A program made the position numbers and the translations under genes. 57,821 bases of DNA from BP-133 sp040756995 (GTDB lineage: Bacteria; Actinomycetota; Acidimicrobiia; IMCC26256; BP-133), in NCBI GenBank assembly GCA_040756995.1, contig JBFLYK010000039.1, forward strand, positions 1 to 57,821, in the 5' to 3' direction. Positions 14,280 to 22,654 of this stretch are shown here, piece by piece. The notes under the pieces were generated by a model. It searched no databases, was not told where the DNA came from, and saw only the letters and a program-made list of their open reading frames with translations. Within the stretch, counting starts at the first letter, position 1. The number at the start of each line of letters is the position of its first letter.

Positions 14280-15190
14280 TACCGGTCGGACCGCCGGGCC
14301 CGCTCGCTCATGCGGCAGAAGGCACAGACTTCGCCGGTGGTCGGCGAGCCGCAGACCGTGCAGGGCGTGAGCTCGGCCCGTTCCACCTCGGCGGCGTCGG
14401 CGAAGCGCTCGTGGCCCCGTTCCAGGAAGGAGAAGAGGAAGTTCGCTTTGGCGCCCGGCGAGCGCTGTTCCAGCGTGTTCAGCGCGTCCTTGTAGGCCAG
14501 ATGGCGGTTGCCCTCGGCCATCGGGCACTCCTCGACGATGTAGTCGATGCCCCGGATCACGCAGTAGGCGGCCATCTCCCGCTCCGACAGGCGCACCAGC
14601 GGCTTGACCTTGCGGACGAACCCCGGAGAGGCGGGCAGGACGGGGTACTGACGGCCGAGGTACTCGGCGTCCCACCGCAGGACGTTGCCGAACAGCACCG
14701 CCGCCTCGTCGTCGAGGTTGTGGCCGGTGGCGACGACGTCGTAGCCGCCGTCGAGCGCCGCCTGGTTGAACAGGTGCCGCTTGGACAGCCCGCAGGCGCC
14801 ACAGGGCGGGCGGCGGACGGTGGCGGCCGCCGTCTCGATGTCGAAGCCGTGCTCGGCCGGGATGTCGATCTCGATGAGCTTGAGGCCCCGGGCGGCGGCG
14901 AAGTCACGGGTGTAGCGGCCGGAGGCGTCGGAGTAGTCGCCGATGCCGAGCCCGAGGTAAAGCCCATCGGTCTCGTAACCGAGGTCGACCAGAAGATCCC
15001 AGGCGCCGAGGGAGTCCTTCCCGCCCGACACCGCCATGAGCACCCGCTCGCCAGGGCGGATCATGTCGAATCCGTCGATCGCCCGGCGCACCTGTTCCCG
15101 GCAGTGGTGCACGAAGCAGTCGGCGCAGAAGGCGGCGTTGTGGCGCCGCACGTCGATCAACGCGGGGGCCTTGCAGCGTCGACACTTCAT
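14279..15190 (-). CDS. ttuA: TtuA-like tRNA 2-thiolation enzyme
   Basis: 303 aa. ATP-pyrophosphatase with PP-loop SGGKDS (residues 55-60) that adenylates a tRNA base before sulfur transfer. An N-terminal zinc finger (Cys3, Cys6, Cys22, Cys25) and a C-terminal one (CTVCGSPTTGEVCAFC) flank the core, the TtuA/Ncs6 layout rather than TtcA. Cys130, Cys133 (PPCGACG) and Cys222 (EECPMAEG) match in number and spacing the [4Fe-4S] ligands recalled for Thermus TtuA, which thiolates T54. The upstream neighbour is a TtuB-like sulfur carrier and the downstream neighbour is TrmI. Ncs6-type action on U34 is the alternative, but the partner genes favour T54. Confidence 0.85.
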   Translation of the reverse strand: MKCRRCKAPALIDVRRHNAAFCADCFVHHCREQVRRAIDGFDMIRPGERVLMAVSGGKDSLGAWDLLVDLGYETDGLYLGLGIGDYSDASGRYTRDFAAARGLKLIEIDIPAEHGFDIETAAATVRRPPCGACGLSKRHLFNQAALDGGYDVVATGHNLDDEAAVLFGNVLRWDAEYLGRQYPVLPASPGFVRKVKPLVRLSEREMAAYCVIRGIDYIVEECPMAEGNRHLAYKDALNTLEQRSPGAKANFLFSFLERGHERFADAAEVERAELTPCTVCGSPTTGEVCAFCRMSERARRSDR

Positions 15191-15206
15191 GACCGGAGGA
15201 CCACGT

Positions 15207-15401
15207 TCAGCCGCCCGAGATCACAGGGCGGATCTCGATCGTGTCGGGCTCCTCCAGGCGTTCGTCGTGCGTGACGAGCGTGTTGTTGCGGATGACGAGC
15301 ACCGTCTCGGGGTTGATCCCGAGCGATTCGAGCAACTTCGAGACACGCACCGGCCCCGGCATCTCGAGCTCACGACGGGGGTTGCGGAGGAGCACCTTCA
15401 C
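15207..15401 (-). CDS. ttuB: TtuB/MoaD-like ubiquitin-fold sulfur carrier
   Basis: 64-aa beta-grasp protein ending ISGG, the di-Gly tail that becomes a thiocarboxylate. It begins KVLLRNPRRELEMPGPVRV and contains LGINPETVLVIRNNTLV, close by recall to Thermus TtuB, which donates sulfur to TtuA. GTG at 15401 gives the family-typical N-terminus, but GGGAGGA lies directly against it; the next in-frame GTG at 15395 has better spacing and loses two residues. It lies 16 bases before the ttuA-like gene. MoaD (molybdopterin synthase) is the alternative, which is relevant in a molybdenum-rich window. Activation would need an E1-type enzyme such as the protein at 34894. Confidence 0.82.
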   Translation of the reverse strand: MKVLLRNPRRELEMPGPVRVSKLLESLGINPETVLVIRNNTLVTHDERLEEPDTIEIRPVISGG

Positions 15402-15427
15402 TCCTCCCAGGCTAATGCCGCCGCTGC

Positions 15428-15631
15428 CTAGCGGGGCGGCTCGAGGATCCGGACGGCGACCGCCTCGCCCGGCTTCAGAACCTCCCGGTAGAGCGGCGGA
15501 GGATCCTTCCCCTTCTCCTTGGACCGGGCGGCGAACCAGCTGAGGATTCCCAGCGCCAGCCAAACGCGGTTGCCACCGCCCATCCCCTTGCGGAACCCGA
15601 GGCGGGCCAGTTGTCGCAACAGGGCGATCAC
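15428..15631 (-). CDS. Small hypothetical protein
   Basis: 67 aa, not recognised. The N-terminal half is basic and mildly hydrophobic (ALLRQLARLGFRKG, VWLALGILSWFAA) and may lie on or cross the membrane once. The C-terminal half KPGEAVAVRILEPPR is a short strand-like tail. The GTG start overlaps the stop of the gene upstream (GTGA). Gene order and coupling support it more than composition does. Confidence 0.6.
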   Translation of the reverse strand: MIALLRQLARLGFRKGMGGGNRVWLALGILSWFAARSKEKGKDPPPLYREVLKPGEAVAVRILEPPR

Positions 15632-15843
15632 AGGCGGCGGATCTCGATGACGGACCGGCGCTTCTTGCCCGACCGCTTCCCGAGGATGTAGGCGCCGATG
15701 ACGAGCGCGGCCACGACAATGGGCGCGACGGCCATCAGCCCGCCCTTGGCCTGCTCGCCGACCGGTTCGATGTCGTCGCGGATGGCCCGGAGCTTGGCCT
15801 CGATGTCGGCCCGGGTGATGCGCCCGGACCCGTTGCCGCTCAC
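15628..15843 (-). CDS. Small single-span membrane protein
   Basis: 71 aa, function unknown. Residues 1-30 are a polar helix (ITRADIEAKLRAIRDDIE), residues 36-56 form one membrane segment (LMAVAPIVVAALVIGAYILG), and the tail is strongly basic (KRSGKKRR). The ATG overlaps the end of the gene upstream by four bases. It resembles the small helix-plus-anchor proteins common beside phage-holin-like genes in actinobacteria, which is only an analogy. Confidence 0.7.
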   Translation of the reverse strand: MSGNGSGRITRADIEAKLRAIRDDIEPVGEQAKGGLMAVAPIVVAALVIGAYILGKRSGKKRRSVIEIRRL

Positions 15844-16178
15844 TTGTTCTTCTTCCCGGGCCCGAGGCCCACCCAGCCGACGACGGCGAGCACGATCAGG
15901 AGGACGATCGTGACGCCATACGGCACGTAGGTGGCGTTGTGCTCCTCGAACCAGTCGGTTTCGCTCTGCATCGCCCGGAGGGCACCGATCGAGCAGAAGA
16001 CCCCGCCGATCCCGAGGAGCACGGCACCGCCGAGGCCCTTGAGCGCGTTCTTGCCGAGGCCCTTGAGCGGCTCGAGCGTCTCCTGCTTGGCGTAGGAGAT
16101 GACGAGGTCGACGAGTTCCTTGGCGTCACCGGAGGGGTTCCGCGGCTTGGCTTTCACTTCGTTGGCCACGGGCCACAC
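15840..16178 (-). CDS. Small two-span membrane protein (holin-like/DUF1469-like)
   Basis: 112 aa. Polar N-terminus with AKELVDLVISYAKQETLEPLK, then a first membrane segment (LGGAVLLGIGGVFCSIGALRA), a linker with DWFEEHNATYV, a second segment (GVTIVLLIVLAVVGWVGLG) and a lysine-rich end. The layout matches actinobacterial holin-superfamily III/DUF1469-like proteins, whose role is not settled. GTG at 16178 has GGGGAA about 6 bases away; GTG at 16169 is possible. It starts 12 bases after the dacB stop and heads the chain of overlapping small genes down to ttuB. Confidence 0.7.
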   Translation of the reverse strand: MWPVANEVKAKPRNPSGDAKELVDLVISYAKQETLEPLKGLGKNALKGLGGAVLLGIGGVFCSIGALRAMQSETDWFEEHNATYVPYGVTIVLLIVLAVVGWVGLGPGKKNK

Positions 16179-16190
16179 TGTATTCCCCGT

Positions 16191-17573
16191 TCACAGGCGC
16201 GGTTGGGGACCGGGGTAGGCGGCCAGCAGCGCCACCAGCCGGTCCTGGAGCAGCCGGCCGGCACTGTCGCTGAAGGTTCCGTTGGCCACAAAGGCGAACG
16301 AGAGCGTGCGGTGCCCGTCGAGGTAGCCGGCCAGGCCGGTAACGCCGTTGAGCGAACCGGTCTTGGCCCGGAGTTTGCCTTCCAGCGGAGTGCCGGCCAG
16401 ACGCAGCGACAGCGTCCCCGTCCGGCCGGCCACGGCCATGAGCCCGGAGAGCCGGGGGCTACCGTTACCGTCCGGCAGGCGAAGGGCCGCGGTCAGCAGG
16501 GCGCAACTGGCCTGGTTGCTGACCTCGAGGCCGGAGCCGTCGCCGAGGCGCAGGCCGGCCGTGGGCAGTTTGGCTTCGGCCAGGGCGTCGACCACGGCCT
16601 GGGTGCCGGCCGGAGTGGAGCCGTCGTTGCGCCGGGCCACGCCCAGCTCCTTCACCAGCAGTTCGGCGGCGGTGTTGTCGCTCTCCCGCAGCATCCCGGC
16701 CACCACCTCCGACAACGGCGCCGAGCGGACCGTGGCCAGGGTCACCGGCCCGACCCCCACCGGGGCGGTGCCGGAGCGGCCCGGTCCCGCCACGGCGATC
16801 CCGGCGGCGCTCGCCAGGCGGGCCAGCTCCGAGGCGGCATGGGCCGCCGGGTCGTCGGCGCGTTTCTCCGGCGGCGGGTCGAAGACGGTGAAGCCGCTGT
16901 TGACCAGCAGGGCGCCGAGCGGACCGGCCTCGTTGTCGACGACGTAGTTGGCCTTCCAGCTCGGCACGAGCCGGATCCGGTCGTAGCGGGAGTCGTCGCC
17001 GACGATGCCGCCGGTCACGGCCGTCACCCCGGCCGTCTTCAGCCCGTCGACGAGGGCGACCAGCGCCGTGGCCTGGTGGAGCGAGAAGCGGGGTCGGTCG
17101 GCCAGCCACTGCACGTACTCCGGCGTGGCCAGCGTCGGGTCGCCCGAGCCGACGAGCCACAGCGTGCCGACCGCACCGTCCCGGGGCGGGGCGTCGGAGA
17201 TCACCCTGGTCTCGTAGCGGAAGTCCGGACCGAGGGTCGTCAAGGCGGCGATGGCCACGAGGATCTTCTGCGTGGAGGCGGGGATGAGCGCCTGATCGGC
17301 GTGGCGCAGCAGGACCGGGCGCTCCCCTTCGTAGACGGTCAGACAGCTGCGGGCGCCGGACTGGGCCAGCAGGTGGTCGACGGCCCGTTCGAGGTCGGCG
17401 GTGCCCTGGGCCTCGGCCAGCAACGCCGGCAGCCGGTCGGGTGACCACAGCGGGCGGGCGGCGGTGTCGGCCGCCGCGCCGCTGGTTTCGGGCCGCAGCG
17501 CCAACCACCCCGAAAGGAGTGAAATGACCGCCAGGGCGGCGGTTGTGGTGGACCGGCGTCCGGGCACGTTCAC
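16191..17573 (-). CDS. dacB: D-alanyl-D-alanine carboxypeptidase/endopeptidase (PBP4, DacB family)
   Basis: 460 aa, peptidase S13. An N-terminal signal or anchor (TTAALAVISLLSGWLAL) exports it to the cell wall, where it trims peptidoglycan stem peptides or cross-links. Active-site motifs are complete: Ser100-x-x-Lys103 (ASTQK), Ser298-Asp-Asn300 (RESDNTAAE) and Lys404-Thr-Gly (AKTGSLNG). The long insert between the first two motifs is typical of class C low-molecular-weight PBPs. The start is 20 bases from the divergent glycosyltransferase start at 17594. It heads the minus-strand run of small membrane genes, ttuBA, trmI and the MarP-like protease. Confidence 0.92.
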   Translation of the reverse strand: MNVPGRRSTTTAALAVISLLSGWLALRPETSGAAADTAARPLWSPDRLPALLAEAQGTADLERAVDHLLAQSGARSCLTVYEGERPVLLRHADQALIPASTQKILVAIAALTTLGPDFRYETRVISDAPPRDGAVGTLWLVGSGDPTLATPEYVQWLADRPRFSLHQATALVALVDGLKTAGVTAVTGGIVGDDSRYDRIRLVPSWKANYVVDNEAGPLGALLVNSGFTVFDPPPEKRADDPAAHAASELARLASAAGIAVAGPGRSGTAPVGVGPVTLATVRSAPLSEVVAGMLRESDNTAAELLVKELGVARRNDGSTPAGTQAVVDALAEAKLPTAGLRLGDGSGLEVSNQASCALLTAALRLPDGNGSPRLSGLMAVAGRTGTLSLRLAGTPLEGKLRAKTGSLNGVTGLAGYLDGHRTLSFAFVANGTFSDSAGRLLQDRLVALLAAYPGPQPRL

Positions 17574-17593
17574 GGGGTCGGTAGCCTACCGGC

Positions 17594-18331
17594 GTGCCTC
17601 CCGCCCTCACCGTCGTCCTCCCCGCCCACAACGAGGCCGGAATGCTCGAGGAGGCGGTCCGCGAAGTGTCCGGCGGGCTGCGGGAGCGGGGCCGGCCGTT
17701 CGAGATCGTGGTGGTGGAGAACGGCTCGAGCGACGACACGGCGGCCATCGCCAACCGCCTGGCCGGGGAGGTCCCCGAACTGCGGGCGCTGTCGCTGGCC
17801 GAGCCGGACTACGGGCGGGCGCTGCGGGCGGGCCTGCTGGCCGCCACCGGCGACGTGGTGGTGAACTTCGACGTCGACTTCTGCGATCTCGGCTTCCTGG
17901 ACCGCGCCGTGCCCATGGTCGAGGCGCCGGACGGGCCGGCGGTGGTCGTCGGTTCGAAGCGGACGGCGGGCTCGGCCGACACCCGCAGCTGGCAGCGGCG
18001 CCTGGTCACCGGGGTGTTCTCCACCCTGCTGCGGGTCGGCTTCGGCCTGTCGGTCTCCGACACCCACGGCGTCAAAGCGCTCCGCCGGGCGGCGCTGGCT
18101 CCACTGGCCCAGCACTGCCGTTTCGGGCAGGACCTCTTCGACACCGAACTGATCCTGCGGGCCGAGCGGTCCGGGCTGCGCACCGCCGAGATTCCCGTCG
18201 AGGTGGTGGAGAAGCGCCCGGCCCGCAGCTCCATCCGGGCCCGCATCCCCCGGACGGTCAAGGGTCTCGTCGCCCTCCGGTTGGCCCTCTGGCGCGAACA
18301 CTTACCGGGAGGCAAGCCGGCTGTGATGTGA
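17594..18331 (+). CDS. Family 2 glycosyltransferase
   Basis: 245 aa, cytoplasmic or membrane-associated sugar transferase of the dolichyl-phosphate-mannose-synthase-like type. GT-A motifs: LTVVLPAHNEAGMLEEAV at the N-terminus, VENGSSDDTAAIANRL near 42-57, DYGRALRAGLLAATGDVVV near 78-97, and the metal-binding NFDVDFCDLG near 98. No C-terminal membrane segments are seen. GTG start at 17594; the stop at 18331 touches the cysS region, so the two are probably co-transcribed. Donor and acceptor cannot be predicted from the sequence. Confidence 0.85.
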   Translation: MPPALTVVLPAHNEAGMLEEAVREVSGGLRERGRPFEIVVVENGSSDDTAAIANRLAGEVPELRALSLAEPDYGRALRAGLLAATGDVVVNFDVDFCDLGFLDRAVPMVEAPDGPAVVVGSKRTAGSADTRSWQRRLVTGVFSTLLRVGFGLSVSDTHGVKALRRAALAPLAQHCRFGQDLFDTELILRAERSGLRTAEIPVEVVEKRPARSSIRARIPRTVKGLVALRLALWREHLPGGKPAVM

Positions 18332-18342
18332 TGGGGGCGACG

Positions 18343-19770
18343 ATGCTGCGCCTCCACAACACACTGACCCGCACGGTGGAGCCGATCCGGCCGGTGGTCC
18401 CCGGGTCGGTGTCGATGTACACCTGCGGCCCGACGGTGTACCGGCCCGTCCACATCGGCAACCTGCGCTCGTTCCTGCTCGCGGACCTGATCCGCCGGGT
18501 GCTGGGCTGGACCGGCCTCGCCGTCCGCCAGGTGATGAACATCACCGACGTCGGCCACATGACCGACGAGGTCTACGACCGGGGCGACGACAAGATGCTG
18601 CTGGCGGCGGCCGACGAGGGACTCTCCCCCGCCGAGATCGCGGCCAAGTACGAGGCGGCCTTCCATCGCGACGGCGCCCGGCTCGGCATCCTGCCGGCCG
18701 ACGTCTATCCCCGGGCCTCGGAGCACATCGGGGCGATGATCGACCTCATCGGCCGGCTCATCGAGCGGGGCCACGCCTACGTCGACGGCGGCACCGTGTA
18801 CTACGACGTCACGACGTTCCTGGGCTACGGGCGGCTGTCACGCAACTCGCTCGACCAGCTCCGGGCCGGGCACCGACTCGAGGCCGTCGACCATCACAAG
18901 CGCCACCCGGCCGACTTCATCCTCTGGAAGGCGGCCGGCCCCCGGCGGGTGGTGCGCTTCGACAGTCCCTGGGGCCAGGGGTACCCCGGGTGGCACATCG
19001 AGTGCTCGGCCATGTCGATCGCCTACCTCGGGGAGCGCTTCGACGTCCACACCGGCGGGGTCGACCTCACCTTTCCCCACCACGAGGACGAGATCGCCCA
19101 GAGCGAAGGGGCGCTCGGCCACCCGGTGGTCGGCACCTGGGTCCACGGCGACCATCTGCTGTTCTCAGGCCAGAAGATGGCCAAGTCGTCGGGCAACGTG
19201 TGGACGCTCGACCGGCTGGAGGAGGAGGGACACCAGCCGCTCGACTTCCGCTACCTCTGCCTGACGAGCCGCTACCGCCGCCAGCTCCGCTTCTCGCTCG
19301 ACGCCCTGGGGGCGGCGGGCAAGGCCCGGGCCCGGCTGGCGGCGCACCTGGCCGAGTGGGGATCGCCGGCTCCGGCGCCGGAGACGCCGGCGGCCAAGGA
19401 GTGGGAGCGGCGTTTCCGCGACGCCGTCCTCGACGATCTCGACTTCCCGCGGGCGATCACCGTCGTGTGGGGCCTCGTCGGCGACGATGCCGTCTCTCCC
19501 GCTGAACGGGCGGCCCTGCTGACGGACTGGGACCGGGTGCTCGGCCTCGGGCTCGCCGCGCTGGCCCATGAGGCGGCCCCGGCGGCGCAGGCCCAGGACC
19601 TCCCGGTGGGAGCGGCGGAACTGCTGGAGGCCCGGCGGGCGGCCCGGGAACGGCGCGACTGGGCCGAGAGCGATCGCCTGCGTGACCAGTTGCACGAGCT
19701 GGGCATCGAGGTCTCCGACACCCGCCACGGCACCACCTGGCACCGGACCCGGAGCCCGAACGAGGCTTAG
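18343..19770 (+). CDS. cysS: Cysteinyl-tRNA synthetase
   Basis: 475 aa, class I synthetase charging tRNA-Cys. Zn ligand Cys28 (YTCGPTVY), the HIGH-type motif HIGN at 37-40, WHIECSAM, the second zinc region GGVDLTFPHHEDE and the KMSKS-type loop KMAKSSGNVW are all present. The C-terminal part includes the DALR-like domain and LEARRAARERRDWAESDRLRD. The full C-terminal region separates it from mycothiol ligase MshC. ATG at 18343 is chosen because GGGGG is 5 bases upstream; ATG at 18331 overlaps the preceding stop but has no well-spaced ribosome site. Confidence 0.92.
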   Translation: MLRLHNTLTRTVEPIRPVVPGSVSMYTCGPTVYRPVHIGNLRSFLLADLIRRVLGWTGLAVRQVMNITDVGHMTDEVYDRGDDKMLLAAADEGLSPAEIAAKYEAAFHRDGARLGILPADVYPRASEHIGAMIDLIGRLIERGHAYVDGGTVYYDVTTFLGYGRLSRNSLDQLRAGHRLEAVDHHKRHPADFILWKAAGPRRVVRFDSPWGQGYPGWHIECSAMSIAYLGERFDVHTGGVDLTFPHHEDEIAQSEGALGHPVVGTWVHGDHLLFSGQKMAKSSGNVWTLDRLEEEGHQPLDFRYLCLTSRYRRQLRFSLDALGAAGKARARLAAHLAEWGSPAPAPETPAAKEWERRFRDAVLDDLDFPRAITVVWGLVGDDAVSPAERAALLTDWDRVLGLGLAALAHEAAPAAQAQDLPVGAAELLEARRAARERRDWAESDRLRDQLHELGIEVSDTRHGTTWHRTRSPNEA

Positions 19771-19784
19771 CCCGGACTAGGGCT
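19769..19784. terminator. Small hairpin between converging cysS and tetR
   Basis: AGCCC (19769-19773) and GGGCT (19780-19784) flank GGACTA, overlapping the stop codons of both converging genes. It is a weak, probably bidirectional end signal. Confidence 0.35.
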
Positions 19785-20391
19785 CGAGCGCGTTGCGGAA
19801 GAGCTCGATGACGTGGCGCTGGCGCTCGGCCAGCGCGGCCGACGAGAGCGGCTCGCCGTCGACGAGGGCGGCGATGAGCGGGGCGTCGGAGAAGTACGAC
19901 AGCGTCGCGCCGTAGGCCGTGAGCAGGAGCTGGCGGACGTCGTAGCGGCGGAGCCGGCCGGCGTCCATCTCCCGTTCGAAGAAGCCGACCGCCCGCTCGA
20001 ACAGCGGTCGCAGCGACTGGGCGAGCTCCTGACTGAGCATCGGCCCGCCCTCGATCGCCTCCCGGCGGACGAGGCGCACGAACTCCGGGTGCTCCTCGAA
20101 GAACCGGAAGCCGGCCACCAGGACCCGCTCCACCTGCGACCAGCCCTCCCGGGGGCCCTCCACCGCCTCCTCCACCAGGGTGAAGAAGTCGGAGAAGGCC
20201 TGCATGACCACGGCCCGGTAGAGGTTCTCCTTGGACGGGAAGTGGTGCAGCAGGCTCGGGCGGCGTATCCCGACCTCGTCGGCGATGTCGTTGAGGCTGG
20301 TGTCGGCGTAGCCCTGATCGGCGAAGCGGCGCGTGGCCACCGCCAGGATGAGCTCCCGGGTCGTCGGCGAGGGCGTGGCCAACGCGCTCAT
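19777..20391 (-). CDS. TetR-family repressor, likely of the adjacent desaturase
   Basis: 204 aa. Helix-turn-helix in residues 10-57: TRELILAVATRRFADQGYA, TSLNDIADEVGIRRPSLLHH and FPSKENLYRAVV. The ligand-binding helical domain follows. It is divergent from the acyl desaturase, with a 28-bp perfect palindrome between them placed against the desaturase start. By analogy with DesT/FabR-like regulators it may sense acyl-CoA and control membrane fluidity; the ligand is inferred only from the neighbour. Confidence 0.88.
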   Translation of the reverse strand: MSALATPSPTTRELILAVATRRFADQGYADTSLNDIADEVGIRRPSLLHHFPSKENLYRAVVMQAFSDFFTLVEEAVEGPREGWSQVERVLVAGFRFFEEHPEFVRLVRREAIEGGPMLSQELAQSLRPLFERAVGFFEREMDAGRLRRYDVRQLLLTAYGATLSYFSDAPLIAALVDGEPLSSAALAERQRHVIELFRNALEP

Positions 20392-20481
20392 GGCGACCCC
20401 AGGGTACGCTCCGGCCCGCGGAACCCGGGGCGACCGGGACTCACCGGCCCTGCCGCCGAGCGCCTCACGGTCCCCCCTCTC

Positions 20482-20509
20482 GTACCCTACCGACTAGTCG
20501 GTAGGGTAC
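20482..20509. promoter_or_regulatory. 28-bp perfect palindrome, TetR-type operator
   Basis: Half-site GTACCCTACCGACT (20482-20495) is followed by its exact reverse complement (20496-20509). It ends 9 bases before the desaturase ATG and so covers the core promoter or transcription start. It is 91 bp upstream of the tetR start. The length and symmetry suit one or two TetR dimers. Confidence 0.8.
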
Positions 20510-20518
20510 TCTGTCAGG

Positions 20519-21250
20519 ATGCCCTTCGCACGGACCTTCTTCCTCGCCGCTCTTGTTACCCAGGCGGCGGTCTTCGCCACCACCGTGTATCTGCACCGCG
20601 TCCTGGCCCACCGGTCCCTCACCGTCCGGCCCCGGGTGGCGATGGTGTTTCGAGCAGTGGTCTGGATCACGACCGGGATCGTCCCCCGGGCCTGGGTCGC
20701 CGTCCACCGCAGGCACCACGCCTTCTCCGATACCCCGCAGGATCCGCACAGCCCGGTGGTGCTGGGCTTCTGGGCCGTCCAGCTGGGCAACGTGAAGCTC
20801 TACCGGGACACCATCCGGGACGGCGTCACCGTCACGAAGTACTCCCGGGACCTGCCGCCCGACCGCTGGGACAGGATGCTCTTCGACCACGCCCTCGCGG
20901 GGCTGGCCATCGGCATCGGGCTGCTGATCGTGGTGCTCGGGCCCGTCGCCGGGCTGCTGGCGGCCGGCATCCACACGGTGGCGTATCTGGGCATCAGCGC
21001 CGCGGTCAACGCCGTCGGCCACACGTTCGGCAAGCGGCCCTACGAGAACCTGGCCACGAACAACCAGTGGCTGGCTTGGATCTCGGGCGGCGAGGGGCTC
21101 CACAACAATCACCACGCCGCCCCGACGTCGGCCCGCTTCGCCCTGGCCCGGGGTCAGATCGACCCCGGCTGGTGGCTCATCCGCCTGCTGCTCCGGACCA
21201 GGCAGGCCGAGCTGCGCCACGAGGAGCTGAAGCTCAAGCAGCCCGCGTAG
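20519..21250 (+). CDS. Acyl-CoA/fatty-acid delta-9-type desaturase
   Basis: 243 aa membrane di-iron enzyme that introduces a double bond into acyl chains. The three histidine boxes are present: HRVLAH at 26-31, HRRHH at 63-67 and HNNHH near 198, plus the further conserved NAVGH. Hydrophobic segments lie at 5-25, 40-58 and about 125-165. It is shorter than many desaturases because the N-terminus begins right at the first segment. ATG at 20519 is only 9 bases after the operator palindrome and no ribosome site is seen, so the mRNA may be leaderless or nearly so. Confidence 0.88.
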   Translation: MPFARTFFLAALVTQAAVFATTVYLHRVLAHRSLTVRPRVAMVFRAVVWITTGIVPRAWVAVHRRHHAFSDTPQDPHSPVVLGFWAVQLGNVKLYRDTIRDGVTVTKYSRDLPPDRWDRMLFDHALAGLAIGIGLLIVVLGPVAGLLAAGIHTVAYLGISAAVNAVGHTFGKRPYENLATNNQWLAWISGGEGLHNNHHAAPTSARFALARGQIDPGWWLIRLLLRTRQAELRHEELKLKQPA

Positions 21251-21253
21251 CGG

Positions 21254-21886
21254 TCACCGGACCACCAGGTCCGTCCGGCCGAAGAAGACCTCGTGGACGA
21301 TGCCCATGTTGTGCCGGCTCAGCTCGCCGCGCTGTGTCTCCGGGGTCGCCTCCCAGGCCCGGTGGGTGTGGCGGATGCAGTGCTCGGCGCCGACCGCCAC
21401 CGCCCGGCGGGTGGGCTGGTCGAGGGTCCGCAGCCGCAACGAGATGTCGATGTCGGCGTTGCGGTACCAGACGAACCGCTCCTGCACGCCGCCGGCGGCC
21501 AGGAGGTCGGCGCGGCGGGCGGCCAGGCAGTAGCCCTGGATGGCGGCCACGTCGCCGGCGGTGCGCTCCTCGTAATCGCAGAGGTCGGCGGTGGCCAGGC
21601 CGTACGGCCCGGTGACGGCCACGGTCGGGTCGTCGAGGGCGGCGGCGAGCGGCGACAACAGGTCGCCGGTCAACTCCAGCGAGGGGTCGACCAGCACGAC
21701 GATGTCGCCGGTCGCCTCGGCCAGCGCCTGGTTGAGCGCCCGACCGAACCCGAGCTTCTCCTGGGGGGCGGAGACCACTTCGGCGGCCCGGCCGCCACGG
21801 TGGCGCTCGAGCGAGGCGAGGAAGCGCCCGGCGTCCTCCGGCCACGCCTCGGTCTCGAGCAGCACCGAAATCTCCGGGGAACCCAT
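21254..21886 (-). CDS. Glycosyltransferase-like protein (GT2 family)
   Basis: 210 aa. GT-A-like features: GRALNQALAEATGDIVVLVD near residues 50-69 (DxS in VDPSLELTG), IQGYCLAARRADLLAAGGVQ, and WYRNADIDISLRLRTLD, where the second acidic motif binds the acceptor region. The N-terminus is short, so the first nucleotide-binding strand is abbreviated (SPEISVLLETEAWPEDAG). ATG at 21886 is the first sensible start. It converges with the desaturase and is divergent from lutA. Substrate unknown. Confidence 0.75.
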   Translation of the reverse strand: MGSPEISVLLETEAWPEDAGRFLASLERHRGGRAAEVVSAPQEKLGFGRALNQALAEATGDIVVLVDPSLELTGDLLSPLAAALDDPTVAVTGPYGLATADLCDYEERTAGDVAAIQGYCLAARRADLLAAGGVQERFVWYRNADIDISLRLRTLDQPTRRAVAVGAEHCIRHTHRAWEATPETQRGELSRHNMGIVHEVFFGRTDLVVR

Positions 21887-21920
21887 GAGGGCGATGCTAG
21901 TGACGACGTACGCTGCACTG

Positions 21921-22654
21921 ATGGCCGTGGAGGTCGCACTGTTCGTCACCTGTCTCGTCGATCAGCTCGCGCCGGAAGCCGGGGTGGCGGCGGTGCGGCT
22001 GCTGGAGGCGGCGGGGTGTCGCGTCGCCTTTCCCGAGGCGCAGTCGTGTTGCGGGCAGCCGGCCCTGAACACCGGCGAGCCCGAGGCGGCGGCCGTGCTC
22101 GCCCGCCACTTCGTGGAGGTCTTCGAGCCCTACGACGCGGTGGTCACGCCGTCGGGCTCGTGTGCGGCGATGGTGCACCACTGGTATCCCCAGATCCTCG
22201 AGGGCGACTGGGCCGGACGGGCCGAGGCGGTGGCGGCCCGCACCTACGAGCTGACCTCGTTCCTGGTCGACCGGCTCGGCGCCACCGACGTCCTGGCCGA
22301 GGCGGTGTCGCTGGACCCGGGCCTGACCGTGACCATGCATGACGCCTGTCACGGCCTGCGGGTCCTGGGGCTCAAGACGTCGGGGCGCCGGCTCCTGGAG
22401 GCGGCCGGGGCCACGGTGGTGGAGATGGCCGAGCCCGAGCAGTGCTGCGGCTTCGGCGGCACCTTCGCCGCCAAGCACGGCGAGATCTCGGCGCCGATGG
22501 CCGACGACAAGCTGGCCCAGGCCGCCGCCACCGGCGCCGACTACCTGGCCGCCTGCGATTCGGGCTGCCTGCTCCATCTCGCCGGCCGACGCCGGCGGAC
22601 CGGGCAGGGGCCGGAGCCCGTCCACGTCGCCGAACTGCTGGGGAGGGCGTTGCG

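Noticed and set aside
18343..19770. Mycothiol ligase MshC
   Set aside because: Length and presence of the C-terminal DALR-like and anticodon-side region fit cysteinyl-tRNA synthetase.
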